NCBI RefSeq assembly: GCF_000185365.1
Contig: NZ_GL622241.1
Coordinates: 488,512 to 542,357 of the forward strand
DNA: 53,846 nucleotides
From: Enterococcus italicus DSM 15952
GTDB taxonomy: Bacteria > Bacillota > Bacilli > Lactobacillales > Enterococcaceae
Reading direction: 5' to 3'
A program made the position numbers and the translations under genes. The notes under the pieces are model-generated. The model did no database searches. It had not been told where the DNA came from and saw only the letters and a program-made list of their open reading frames with translations. Each line of letters begins with the position of its first letter. Positions within the stretch are counted from its first letter, which is position 1. This document shows, piece by piece, positions 1-9,007 of the stretch.

Positions 1-1070
1 AAAGAATTATAAGGAGTGAGTACAAATGACCTATACCCATCTTACACCAACTGAACTCGTAATGATAGAAGCTTATTTCAATCAATCACACTCTGTTTCA
101 AAAGTAGCCCATCTGGTACAACGTTCTCGACAAACCATTTATAATGTCTATCGTTTTCTTAAATCTGGTGGAAGCGCAATAAGCTACTATGAACAATATA
201 AGAAAAACAAACGTAACTGCGGAAGACGTCCGATTGTGTTACCAGATGGGCAACAAGAATACATTCAAAAAAAGGTGGCTCAAGGGTGGACTCCAGATGT
301 CCTTATTGGTCGAGCAGAGTTTCCTATTGCTTGTTCGGTACGTACACTATATCGGATGTTTAAAGATAAAACCTTTGACCTTCACGATTTACCAATGAAA
401 GGGAAAAGAAAACCAAACGGACATAAAGAAAAAAGAGGAAAACAAGCTTTTCGCCGTTCGATTCAGGATAGAACAACTGATTATATACAGTTCAATCATG
501 AGTTTGGTCACCTAGAAGGTGACACCATTGTCGGTGGAAAACATAAAAGTGCGGTGATCACGTTAGTTGAGCGATTATCTAAAGTGATCATCACCTTGAA
601 ACCCGCTGGTAGGCAAGCTATAGATATTGAGAATAGACTGAATCAATGGTTTCAATCTGTACCGAAACACTTGTTTAAATCCATCACATTTGATTGTGGA
701 AAAGAGTTCTCGAATTGGAAAAAGATTAGTAATACCAATGATATTTCGATTTATTTCGCTGATCCAGGAACACCTTCTCAACGAGGACTAAATGAACATT
801 CGAATGGCTTATTACGTAAAGATGGCTTATATAAAGCTATGGATTTTAATAAGGTATCCGAAACCTTTATCCAATCGGTGGCATCAAAACGAAATCATAT
901 TCCTAGAAAATCATTACACTATCGCACACCATTGGAAGTATTTTTGAGTTACGTAGGTAAAGATGATTTGTCTAGCTTAATTTGACAAACGAAAAATAAT
1001 AAAAATAAACTATCGCGAACGAGATTTTTTTTCTAAATCGAGTTCATTTGCAGTGTTACTTTAAATTAAT
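1..1070 (+). mobile_element. IS30-family insertion sequence, left end outside the window
   Basis: The transposase at 26-985 fills almost the whole element. Only 25 bases lie upstream of its start, so the left terminal repeat is outside the window or at its very edge. On the right, about 60 bases of AT-rich sequence follow the stop and lead to a motif around 1042-1067 (gttcatttgcagtgttactt) that I take as the probable right terminal repeat by analogy with enterococcal IS30 elements. This cannot be confirmed without the left end. No target duplication can be assessed. Confidence 0.6.
26..985 (+). CDS. IS30-family transposase, full length
   Basis: This 319-residue DDE transposase catalyses cut-and-paste or circle-mediated movement of its element. 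The N-terminal 50 residues hold a helix-turn-helix (VAHLVQRSRQTIYNVYRFL). The catalytic triad is visible as LEGDTIVGGKH (first Asp), ITFDCGKEFSNW (second Asp) and LNEHSNGLLRKDG (Glu), the spacing and context typical of the IS30 family. The length is normal for the family and the frame is intact, so the enzyme is probably functional. A GGAG ribosome site lies about 10 bases before the ATG. The neighbouring chromosomal gene topB points the other way and is not disrupted. Confidence 0.93.
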   Translation: MTYTHLTPTELVMIEAYFNQSHSVSKVAHLVQRSRQTIYNVYRFLKSGGSAISYYEQYKKNKRNCGRRPIVLPDGQQEYIQKKVAQGWTPDVLIGRAEFPIACSVRTLYRMFKDKTFDLHDLPMKGKRKPNGHKEKRGKQAFRRSIQDRTTDYIQFNHEFGHLEGDTIVGGKHKSAVITLVERLSKVIITLKPAGRQAIDIENRLNQWFQSVPKHLFKSITFDCGKEFSNWKKISNTNDISIYFADPGTPSQRGLNEHSNGLLRKDGLYKAMDFNKVSETFIQSVASKRNHIPRKSLHYRTPLEVFLSYVGKDDLSSLI

Positions 1071-1319
1071 TTGTTCTAAATTAATTATCACTGATGCTTT
1101 TCATTACAACTTTTAATATATGATATACCCGTTTTGCATCTCTTAACTGAAAGCTATCGCCACCTTATCCATACATTCAAGTGGCTGCACGAGCATCAAT
1201 ATATCTAAAAAATGATTGCACTTACCGTATTAACGGAAAAAAACTTCAACAATGAATTGCTGAAGGAATCAAAAAATAAAATTCGTTAAAGCGATGCTAA
1301 TGAGCGAAAAAATCATCTT
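1071..1319. other. AT-rich intergenic stretch, nothing recognised
   Basis: Between the insertion sequence and the topB terminator there are about 250 bases of AT-rich DNA. Reading frames on both strands are short and interrupted. A few short runs look vaguely protein-like on the plus strand, for example around 1200-1285, but I could not assign them, and they may be remnants of a gene broken during IS arrival. Confidence 0.5.
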
Positions 1320-1356
1320 AAAAAACCACCAAAAAGAATCTTTTGGCGGTTTTTTT
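1320..1356. terminator. Bidirectional Rho-independent terminator
   Basis: A stem (ccaccaaaaag / cttttggcgg, one mismatch) is flanked by an A-run on the left and a T-run on the right. It can therefore terminate topB on the minus strand and anything arriving from the insertion sequence on the plus strand. Confidence 0.8.
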
Positions 1357-1375
1357 ACTGTGCATATTAGTCCAT

Positions 1376-3457
1376 TTATTCTTCAGACTGGCCCAGTGCA
1401 GCTTTTAGTGCTGCAGCAAGTGGACTTTCGACTTCTTCATCGGTTTGACTATATTTTTTTACAAGCTTACGTTCTTCATGCTTGGTCATTTTTTTCTTCC
1501 GTTCTTTTGTTCCAAGCATTTTTTCTGTAGTGCCATCGTATTTACAACGGAAAAAGGCACCATTTTTCCCATCAATGATTTCCATTTTGCGATGGCATTG
1601 AGGGCAGCGATGATTAGACACTTTAGGGTCTTTGCGACGGCGATAGCTACACGAGTTGTTGGTACAGACGTAGACTTTGCCATCGCGGGTATTTTTTTCA
1701 CGCAACAATTCGCCACATTCGGGACATTTTTTTTGCGTTAGCGCAAAGTCTTGGTACGTCGCTTCACTTTGCTTGATTTCTTTCACCAAGTCACGCGTAT
1801 CTTGCTCGATTTGTGTCACAAACGTTTGGAACGGGTACGTCCCTGCTGCGATTGCTTCAAGCTCTTCTTCCCATTTTTGTGTCAAAATAGGTGTAACCAA
1901 ATCAGGATTGACTAAGGTTAGCAATTGCTTGCCTTTAGGTGTGACGGCCAAGCTATTGCCTGAACGCTCCATTAGCTCACTCTTTATTAGTTTTTCAATA
2001 ATTTCGGCCCGTGTCGCTGGTGTGCCAAGGTGGAATTTTTCCATTTTCCCTAGTAACGTTCCTTCAGTCAATGGTTTTGGCGGTGTGGTTAGACCTTTTT
2101 TTAGTTGGAAGTTTGGTGCAATGCTTTGGTTCATTGACCAATTTTCCGTAGTTGGCACTTCCGTTGTCGCTGGCTTCCAGCCACTTTGAATGACTTGCTT
2201 TTGTTGGAAAGTAAACTGAGCAGCGCCAAATGAGACCACTGTCGTTTGCTGCTTCGTGATATGCGGTTGCGCAAATAACCCTAAGAAGCGTTGCACGATT
2301 AATTGATAAATTTTTTGCTCGTCATTACTCAATTTTTCGTAGCGTGCCCGTTCCTCTGTCGGCACCAATCCATGATGATCCGTCACTTTTCCATCATTAA
2401 AGACGTTGGTCTGAATAACGTTTGCTCCGTTTTTGATATACAATTTTACTTCAGGTGAAAACGTCGCGACAGCTGCTAAGCGCTCATTCATCGTCTGTTT
2501 TAAATCGTTTGGCAAATACTTGCTATCAGTCCGTGGGTAGCTGACGATTTTGTGTATTTCATACAAGCTCTGTACCAGACTCAATGTTTTTTTTGCTGAA
2601 TACCCAAAGCGTGCATTGGCTTCTTGTTGCAATTCCGTTAAGTCATAAGGCAATGGGGCAGCTTGTTTTTGTGTCTTTTCATTGATACTTGTGACTTTCC
2701 CTGGCTGGGATTGCAGCTGTTTCATCATATCTTGTGCTTGGCTAGCTTCTTGCCATTCATAAGGATTTTTTTGCGCCATTGTTGCATGTGATTTTCCTAC
2801 TGCAAGTTCGATTTGATAATAGGTTTGCGCTCTGAATGTTTCAATGGACTGCTCTTGTTTTCTGACTAGTGCCAAGGTCGGGGTCTGTACTCGTCCAGCA
2901 CTTAGATTATCTTTGTATTTCACGGTTAGTGCCCGCGTCACATTCAACCCAACCAACCAGTCCGCTTGTGCTCGTGCAAGGGCAGACTGATACAAATGAT
3001 TGTATTCTTGAGCCGGCTTTAATTTTTGAAATCCTTCTTTGATGGCTTTGTCCGTCTGTGAAGAAATCCAAAGTCGTTTGATTGGTTTATCAAAGCGAAT
3101 CCACTCAATAATCCAACGAGCGACTAATTCTCCTTCACGTCCAGCATCCGTGGCAATAATTAGTTCTTTGACATCTTTGCGTTGGGCCAGCTGTTTGATG
3201 GCTTTCAGCTGATGACCAGTCTTGGGTAGTGGTTGGATACCAATTTTTTTGGGAATCATCGGCAGTGTTTCCAATTGCCATGTCTGCCATTCCTTATTGA
3301 GGTCTTCTGGCATTTTTAAGCCTAATAAATGACCAAGGGCCCACGTCACAATGACAGTTGGGCCTTCGTAATAGTTCTTTTGTTTTTGCGTCGCGCCCAG
3401 TACTCTAGAGAGATCTTTGGCAACGCTTGGTTTTTCGGCTAGAATTAGTTGCTTCAT
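1376..3457 (-). CDS. topB: DNA topoisomerase III
   Basis: This type IA topoisomerase relaxes or decatenates negatively supercoiled DNA through a 5'-phosphotyrosine intermediate. The 693-residue protein opens with the TOPRIM motif (LILAEKPSVAKDL), continues with the acidic TOPRIM residues (IIATDAGREGELVARWI) and carries the catalytic tyrosine in VSYPRTDSKYLP near residue 310. The C-terminus has Cys-rich zinc-ribbon modules (CPECGELL...CTNNSC and CPQCHRKM...CKYDGT) followed by a basic tail. A strong AGGAAGG site precedes the ATG. The start lies inside the 3' end of the upstream DUF1033 gene (53-base overlap), which suggests translational coupling. Confidence 0.96.
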   Translation of the reverse strand: MKQLILAEKPSVAKDLSRVLGATQKQKNYYEGPTVIVTWALGHLLGLKMPEDLNKEWQTWQLETLPMIPKKIGIQPLPKTGHQLKAIKQLAQRKDVKELIIATDAGREGELVARWIIEWIRFDKPIKRLWISSQTDKAIKEGFQKLKPAQEYNHLYQSALARAQADWLVGLNVTRALTVKYKDNLSAGRVQTPTLALVRKQEQSIETFRAQTYYQIELAVGKSHATMAQKNPYEWQEASQAQDMMKQLQSQPGKVTSINEKTQKQAAPLPYDLTELQQEANARFGYSAKKTLSLVQSLYEIHKIVSYPRTDSKYLPNDLKQTMNERLAAVATFSPEVKLYIKNGANVIQTNVFNDGKVTDHHGLVPTEERARYEKLSNDEQKIYQLIVQRFLGLFAQPHITKQQTTVVSFGAAQFTFQQKQVIQSGWKPATTEVPTTENWSMNQSIAPNFQLKKGLTTPPKPLTEGTLLGKMEKFHLGTPATRAEIIEKLIKSELMERSGNSLAVTPKGKQLLTLVNPDLVTPILTQKWEEELEAIAAGTYPFQTFVTQIEQDTRDLVKEIKQSEATYQDFALTQKKCPECGELLREKNTRDGKVYVCTNNSCSYRRRKDPKVSNHRCPQCHRKMEIIDGKNGAFFRCKYDGTTEKMLGTKERKKKMTKHEERKLVKKYSQTDEEVESPLAAALKAALGQSEE

Positions 3458-3767
3458 ATAGTTCCTTCCTGCTTTCTACAGTGACAGGTTGATAATCTTT
3501 TAAAAGGGCCAATCCTTTGTATTGCTGCAAATCATCATCGCATTCTTCACACCAGCGTTCTTCACCTTCATTCCAAAAAGCACTCAAATAATTAGGGCGT
3601 GCATAGATGTGTGTGTAATGTTCTGTTAATTTAGCCCATTGTTTTTGATAACAGGCTTCAGCTTCCTCTAGTGAACGAAATGCGTATTCTTCATCAATAT
3701 CGTTGCGCCACTCTTCAAAAAACCACCATGGCTCATTGTCACCATACATTGTGATTACCTGATACAT
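3405..3767 (-). CDS. DUF1033 family protein
   Basis: This is a 120-residue acidic, aromatic-rich protein of the Lactobacillales DUF1033 family, function unknown. The recognisable core is the N-terminal MYQVITMYGDNEPWWFFEEW, a charged middle, and a Trp/Cys segment (WNEGEERWCEECDDDL). I chose the ATG at 3767 because GAGGATGG lies just upstream; an in-frame start at 3794 has no site. Its last 53 bases overlap the start of topB, and the final residues (a basic Lys/Arg tail) are encoded entirely in that overlap. The two genes are probably co-transcribed. No catalytic motif is visible. Confidence 0.8.
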   Translation of the reverse strand: MYQVITMYGDNEPWWFFEEWRNDIDEEYAFRSLEEAEACYQKQWAKLTEHYTHIYARPNYLSAFWNEGEERWCEECDDDLQQYKGLALLKDYQPVTVESRKELYEATNSSRKTKRCQRSL

Positions 3768-3951
3768 GTTTTTCCATCCTCGCTTATCTTTCAAGTCTTT
3801 ACATTTCGTTTCTGCTATTAGTTATAGTATTGACTTTTAGTAGAACTTTCAAGAAGTTAGCTTGTGAAGGTCCATGCATTTTTTATTTTTTTCCTTTTCT
3901 ACTATAGCACATCTTCCAAAATTTAAGCCTCTGATCAAAGAAAATCCGCAA

Positions 3952-3990
3952 AAAAAGAAGGAAAAGGGCTACTCATTTGCCCCTTTCCTG
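3952..3990 (-). terminator. Terminator after mnmA
   Basis: Read on the minus strand, a GC-rich stem (ggaaaggggc / gcccttttcc) is followed by TTCTTTTTTT. It lies just beyond the mnmA stop. Confidence 0.85.
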
Positions 3991-4007
3991 CAACTCTTTT
4001 TGTAAGT

Positions 4008-5198
<1,191 letters not shown>

Positions 5199-5200
5199 CT

Positions 5201-5206
5201 ATTATA
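5201..5206 (-). promoter_or_regulatory. Possible -10 box for mnmA
   Basis: The minus strand reads TATAAT about 72 bases before the mnmA start. The -35 position has no good match, so this is a weak prediction. Confidence 0.3.
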
Positions 5207-5209
5207 CTA

Positions 5210-5575
5210 GAGATTGCTATTTTTTTCATGTCTTTGTGTTTCATTTTTTTTGCTACAAAAAGAATCGCTGTTGTCTTACCCTGTTTGACATAGGCAAATA
5301 ATATAGATTAATGCCGTTAATATACCTTCATGAGATTCGCTACTTCAATCAATTTCTTTGTCCGTAACTACTTTATTTGTCATTATCCCTTTTTTCTTCG
5401 TTCATTTTGTTGAGCCTTTTTTGCCAATGTATTCGTATCTCTGTAACGAGAACGCAACAGAAACACCAAGGGCGAGCTTGCTCGTTTATATACTCTTTTG
5501 TTTTCGAATGGATCTGTTAAGATAACAAACAGGAATTGACACGTTACAGACTAAAAAGATGAAGAAATGTTCTTA
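5210..5575. other. Intergenic region with no clear gene
   Basis: About 370 bases between the mnmA upstream region and the DUF1831 terminator contain no supported gene. On the minus strand a 12-codon frame with an AAGGG-like site begins near 5387 (MTNKVVTDKEID), and a second short frame follows one base out of register, so a decayed small gene is possible but unproven. I see no riboswitch or RNA motif that I can name. Confidence 0.4.
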
Positions 5576-5578
5576 TAA

Positions 5579-5617
5579 AAAGAGAGCCGTTACCGCTTTG
5601 GGTAACTGCTCTCTTTT
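5579..5617. terminator. Terminator hairpin downstream of the DUF1831 gene
   Basis: A long inverted repeat (gagagccgttacc / gggtaactgctctc) is flanked by A/T runs on both sides. It lies 77 bases past the DUF1831 stop on the minus strand and separates it from mnmA. Confidence 0.75.
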
Positions 5618-5693
5618 GGTGGTGTTATCTTTCAGCACTCTTACTGTCAACCTCGGCATGTCCGCCAATGATAACAACAGCCGCTTTGTCTTG

Positions 5694-6041
5694 TTACTTT
5701 GTTACTTCTTCAAACAAGCCACGGTCGATAAATCCATCCATTAAGAATGTAAATTTCTCGCGCAACATTTCATGCTTTGGATCTTTAAATAAATTGACAG
5801 CTTTTAATCCATTGGCTGTCGTTACAGACATTTTAAACGTCTTGATGTCTTTGGCTACCGTTATTTTTAATTGGAATCCTTCTTTGCTTTGTGGTGTTGC
5901 TTGTAGCGGACGGATCAATTGGAAATTTCCACCATTGGTTTCTGTAAAGCCGTTGTCACGTAGCGTGTAACGTTTCGCCGTGCTAGCTAGCTGATAGTAC
6001 TGTGGCGAGCCGAGTACCGTTGTTTTTGTTTCAAAGCCCAT
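5694..6041 (-). CDS. DUF1831 family protein
   Basis: This 115-residue protein belongs to a small Lactobacillales family of unknown function that recurs beside cysteine desulfurase and mnmA. The sequence is beta-rich with the family pattern (YTLRDNGFTETNGGNFQLIRPL, then KEGFQLKITVAKD and FKMSVTTANG). The only cysteine-like or metal-binding signature I can see is absent, so an enzymatic role is not evident. GAGGTG precedes the ATG. The gene follows the cysteine desulfurase gene by about 75 bases on the same strand, which supports a role in sulfur transfer or tRNA thiolation, but this is inference from position. Confidence 0.78.
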   Translation of the reverse strand: MGFETKTTVLGSPQYYQLASTAKRYTLRDNGFTETNGGNFQLIRPLQATPQSKEGFQLKITVAKDIKTFKMSVTTANGLKAVNLFKDPKHEMLREKFTFLMDGFIDRGLFEEVTK

Positions 6042-6116
6042 TGTTTCACCTCATTTTTTATTCTCTATTTATTATATAAAGAAATCAAAGCCTTGACTAT
6101 CTTTATTGTTGAGAAA

Positions 6117-7259
6117 CTATTTTTTTTGCAAGCGTTTGACTGTTGCACTTAATTTGTACGCAAATGTTTCTACTTCCTCTTGGGTGTTCCCTAGACCAAA
6201 GCTAATACGAATGGACTCACGAATATAGGGTGAATCTTCTCCATACATTGCCGTCAAGACATGCGATGGTTCGACATTTCCAGCCGTACAAGCTGAACCA
6301 GTCGAGATAGCAAAACCAGCTAAATCCATATGCATCAATATCATTTGATTGTCGATATTTGGCAAGGCAATATTTAAAATATGGGGCATCTTGGCTTGTT
6401 CATTGCCATTTAAGTGATACGCAATTTCTTGTTCCGCTAAAATGCGTGTAACAGTATCGGTAAAGCATTGATACTTTTGTGCTTGTACCGCTTGTTTTTT
6501 TTCTGAATGCAATGCTACGGCTGCTGCCATCCCGCAAATACTAATGAGGTTTTCAGTTCCTGCACGGCGCTTCTCTTCTTGTTCCCCTCCATGTAAAAAT
6601 GAAGGCAGCGATAGACCATCGCGTTTGAAGAAGAAGCCCGTTCCTTTTGGTCCATTGATTTTATGTGCAGAGATGCTTAACATATCAATTCCTAATTCAT
6701 GTGGACGAATCGAGACTTTGCCATAAGCTTGCACCGCATCGGTATGGAAATATGCTGGATGATCTTTCAAAATAGCGCCAATTTCTTTGATTGGCAAGAG
6801 ATTTCCTGTTTCGTTATTGGCAAACATAATCGAAACCAAAATCGTGTCTTCCCGTAAGGCTACTTTGAATTCATCTAGAGAAATCATCCCTGACTCATCG
6901 ACTGATAGGTAGGTAACCTCAAAGCCTTGCTGCTCTAAAAATGCCGCAGTTTGCAAAATCGCAGGGTGCTCAATTTGCGTCGTAATGATATGACGTCCTT
7001 GATTTTTTCGAGCGAAGGCGGTACTAATCAAAGCCGTATTGTCTCCTTCTGTTCCACCACCATTAAAAATAATTTCATGGGGTTTAACGGCCAAGCTTTC
7101 GGCAATGACTTGGCGAGCGGTCGTTAGTTTTTCATTGGCTGCCCGTCCGTAGCGATGGACACTCGATGGATTACCAAAAATCTCTGGCATTAACTTGGTC
7201 ATTGTTTCCACAACTTGCGGATGGATGGGTGTGGTGGCCGCATGGTCAAAATAAGTCAT
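6117..7259 (-). CDS. iscS: Cysteine desulfurase (NifS/IscS type)
   Basis: This is a PLP-dependent enzyme that takes sulfur from L-cysteine as a protein persulfide and supplies it for tRNA thiolation or Fe-S assembly. The 380-residue protein starts with YFDHAATTP. It carries the substrate-binding GNPSSVH, the PLP Schiff-base lysine in SISAHKINGPKG and the persulfide cysteine in STGSACTAGNVEPSH with a long flexible loop. The ATG at 7259 was chosen because GAGGGAAAAGG precedes it and the homologous N-terminus begins there. No suf genes are near, while DUF1831 and mnmA follow, so a dedicated tRNA role is plausible. Confidence 0.93.
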   Translation of the reverse strand: MTYFDHAATTPIHPQVVETMTKLMPEIFGNPSSVHRYGRAANEKLTTARQVIAESLAVKPHEIIFNGGGTEGDNTALISTAFARKNQGRHIITTQIEHPAILQTAAFLEQQGFEVTYLSVDESGMISLDEFKVALREDTILVSIMFANNETGNLLPIKEIGAILKDHPAYFHTDAVQAYGKVSIRPHELGIDMLSISAHKINGPKGTGFFFKRDGLSLPSFLHGGEQEEKRRAGTENLISICGMAAAVALHSEKKQAVQAQKYQCFTDTVTRILAEQEIAYHLNGNEQAKMPHILNIALPNIDNQMILMHMDLAGFAISTGSACTAGNVEPSHVLTAMYGEDSPYIRESIRISFGLGNTQEEVETFAYKLSATVKRLQKK

Positions 7260-7293
7260 CCTTTTCCCTCTTTTCATTCTTTTATTTACTAAG

Positions 7294-7329
7294 TAAAAAT
7301 AGCCCCTATCATGGCAATGATAGGAGCTA
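7294..7329 (-). terminator. Terminator after the PRPP synthetase gene
   Basis: A stem (tagctcctatca / tgataggggcta on the minus strand) is followed by a short T-run and lies between the PRPP synthetase stop and the cysteine desulfurase start. Confidence 0.75.
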
Positions 7330-7344
7330 CCGTCTGCATACACC

Positions 7345-8304
7345 TTATTTTTGCAAGCGGAAGAGCGGGCTCATTGGTGTATTGTCATGAATTCTTTTCA
7401 GTGCTTCACCGATTAACTCTGAGCACGTAATATAGGTTGTTTGGCGTGGATGGAGATTGTCATCAGTCAGACAAGAATCCGTCACACAAATGTCTTCAAT
7501 CGGAGCTGCTTCTAATACATCCTTTGCTTGGCTATTAAACAAAGCATGTGATGCACAGGCGTAGACAGATTTGGCACCTGCTGCTAGTAATAATTCAGCC
7601 GCCTTTGCAAACGTCTCACCCGTATTTAAAATATCATCGACCATGATACAGTTTCTCCCTTGGACATCGCCAATCACGTAGCCTTCTTCTTCAGGTGTTT
7701 CTCCTTGATCGACGATAGCTAGTGTCGTTTCTAAATATTCGGCTAAGCTTCTTGAACGTTGGATGCCGCTGTTTTTCGGTGAAACAACCACGTAATCATC
7801 GCCATTCATACCTTTATCTAAGTAATAGCGTGCAAATAATGGAATGGTAAATAAATTATCTACTGGAACATCAAAGAAACCTTGCACTTGAACGGTATGC
7901 AAATCTAGCGTTAAGACTCTTGTCACACCCGCTTCGACCAACATATTGGCAATCAATTTTGCTGTAATGGGTTCATGTGGCTTGGACGTACGGTCTTGAC
8001 GTGCATAAGCATAATACGGCAACACAACATTGATTGTTTTAGCACTTGCTCGACGCATTGCATCAATCATAATCAAAAGTTCCATGTAATAATCATTGAC
8101 AGGCTTGTTTGTTGACTGAATCAAGTACGTATGGACGCCGCGAACACTCTCCTCAATACTAATTGCAATCTCTCCATCACTAAATTGTTTGATGGAACAT
8201 TTCCCTAGCTCACAACCAAATACGTCAGCAATTTTTTCGGCCAGTGGCACATTGCCATTCAGGCTAAAGATTTTCAAGGGTTCTTCTGAATAATTGTCGT
8301 TCAT
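7345..8304 (-). CDS. prs2: Ribose-phosphate pyrophosphokinase, second (Prs2-like) type
   Basis: The enzyme makes PRPP from ribose 5-phosphate and ATP for nucleotide, His, Trp and NAD synthesis. The 319-residue protein has the N-terminal [13 protein letters not shown], the ATP/metal region (YYAYARQDR), the signature [18 protein letters not shown] and the PRPP loop. That loop reads [12 protein letters not shown] instead of the usual VDD-IDT-GT form, which I recall as typical of the paralogue found beside the main prs gene in enterococci and streptococci. GGAGGAAA precedes the ATG. The assignment to the second type rests on this loop and on remembered homologues; catalytic competence should not be assumed equal to Prs1. 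Confidence 0.88.
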   Translation of the reverse strand: MNDNYSEEPLKIFSLNGNVPLAEKIADVFGCELGKCSIKQFSDGEIAISIEESVRGVHTYLIQSTNKPVNDYYMELLIMIDAMRRASAKTINVVLPYYAYARQDRTSKPHEPITAKLIANMLVEAGVTRVLTLDLHTVQVQGFFDVPVDNLFTIPLFARYYLDKGMNGDDYVVVSPKNSGIQRSRSLAEYLETTLAIVDQGETPEEEGYVIGDVQGRNCIMVDDILNTGETFAKAAELLLAAGAKSVYACASHALFNSQAKDVLEAAPIEDICVTDSCLTDDNLHPRQTTYITCSELIGEALKRIHDNTPMSPLFRLQK

Positions 8305-8351
8305 AGTTTCCTCCGATGTCGTAGTTTGCTTTATTTTAACATATTTTCATA

Positions 8352-8924
8352 TTAATTTTCATTCGTTTGCTTTATTTCCCCAATTTCTTTAAATGAAACG
8401 GTACTCATTAACCACTTGGCAGGTACGACCGCTCGATAATTCCCCCAATTATCATGGACTTTCACCCAGCGTTTGCCGTTTTGATCTTCACCATATGCAT
8501 AAGCGACGACCCAATGATTGCCATATGTGCTACCTAGTTTTTTATTTAAACCAACGATGAGTGGCAAGCCTTGATCGATGCGCTTGACTGTCCGCTCCCA
8601 ACCACCGATTGGCGTGAGTCGAGCCCAGTAAGGCTGATCCATATAGCGACAAAAGCGTGAAATTCCCCAGCTGACTTGCAGTGGTATCGTAGCTAATCCT
8701 AATGGCTGAATAAATAAGCGTAAATAGTGCACCAAATTTTCACCATCTGCCGAATCCATTTGCCGGACAAATCTCGGTAAATGAAATGGTGGCTCATAGT
8801 CTTGTAGGTATGCCAAAAAAACGGCCGCCGCATAGGAACCACATAGCTGTCCATCCGTGTTGATCCATTTTTCATATCGTTTAAATCGCTCTTGCGCTAT
8901 ACCGTGCCAGTGTATCGTATCCAT
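8352..8924 (-). CDS. C39-like papain-fold cysteine peptidase, cytoplasmic
   Basis: This 190-residue protein shows a Cys-His-Asp/Asn arrangement: DGQLCGSYAAAVFLAYL (nucleophile), GNHWVVAYAYG (histidine) and VKVHDNWGNYRAVV (Asp/Asn). This is the order of C39-like and related papain-fold peptidases. No signal peptide or membrane segment is seen, so it is probably intracellular. The start at 8924 has GGAGG upstream; the frame is open further upstream to 8987 but without a site. It lies 48 bases upstream of prs2 on the same strand and is divergent from pepO. Its substrate is unknown, and it may be a transglutaminase-like or bacteriocin-related fold instead. Confidence 0.6.
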   Translation of the reverse strand: MDTIHWHGIAQERFKRYEKWINTDGQLCGSYAAAVFLAYLQDYEPPFHLPRFVRQMDSADGENLVHYLRLFIQPLGLATIPLQVSWGISRFCRYMDQPYWARLTPIGGWERTVKRIDQGLPLIVGLNKKLGSTYGNHWVVAYAYGEDQNGKRWVKVHDNWGNYRAVVPAKWLMSTVSFKEIGEIKQTNEN

Positions 8925-8950
8925 CCGCCAGTCCTCCAATCGTCCTCTAC

Positions 8951-8979
8951 TTGTCAGAATACTATCCTTGTACGATAAT
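8951..8979 (+). promoter_or_regulatory. Promoter of pepO
   Basis: TTGTCA at 8951-8956 and GATAAT at 8974-8979 are separated by 17 bases. The ATG of pepO follows 29 bases later. Confidence 0.65.
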
Positions 8980-9007
8980 AGTAGCATAAGAAAGTGAGGA
9001 ATTACGT

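Noticed and set aside
26-985. Composite transposon or genomic island starting at the left edge
   Set aside because: Only one insertion sequence is visible, and the neighbouring genes are conserved chromosomal genes with ordinary codon use.
5285-5313. TTGACA on the plus strand near 5285 as a promoter
   Set aside because: There is no acceptable -10 box at the right distance and no gene downstream on that strand.
5559-5744. 61-codon plus-strand frame with a hydrophobic run (SLLVVLSFSTLTVNLGMS), looking like a small secreted protein
   Set aside because: It runs across a terminator hairpin and into the antisense of the DUF1831 gene, and it lacks a ribosome site.
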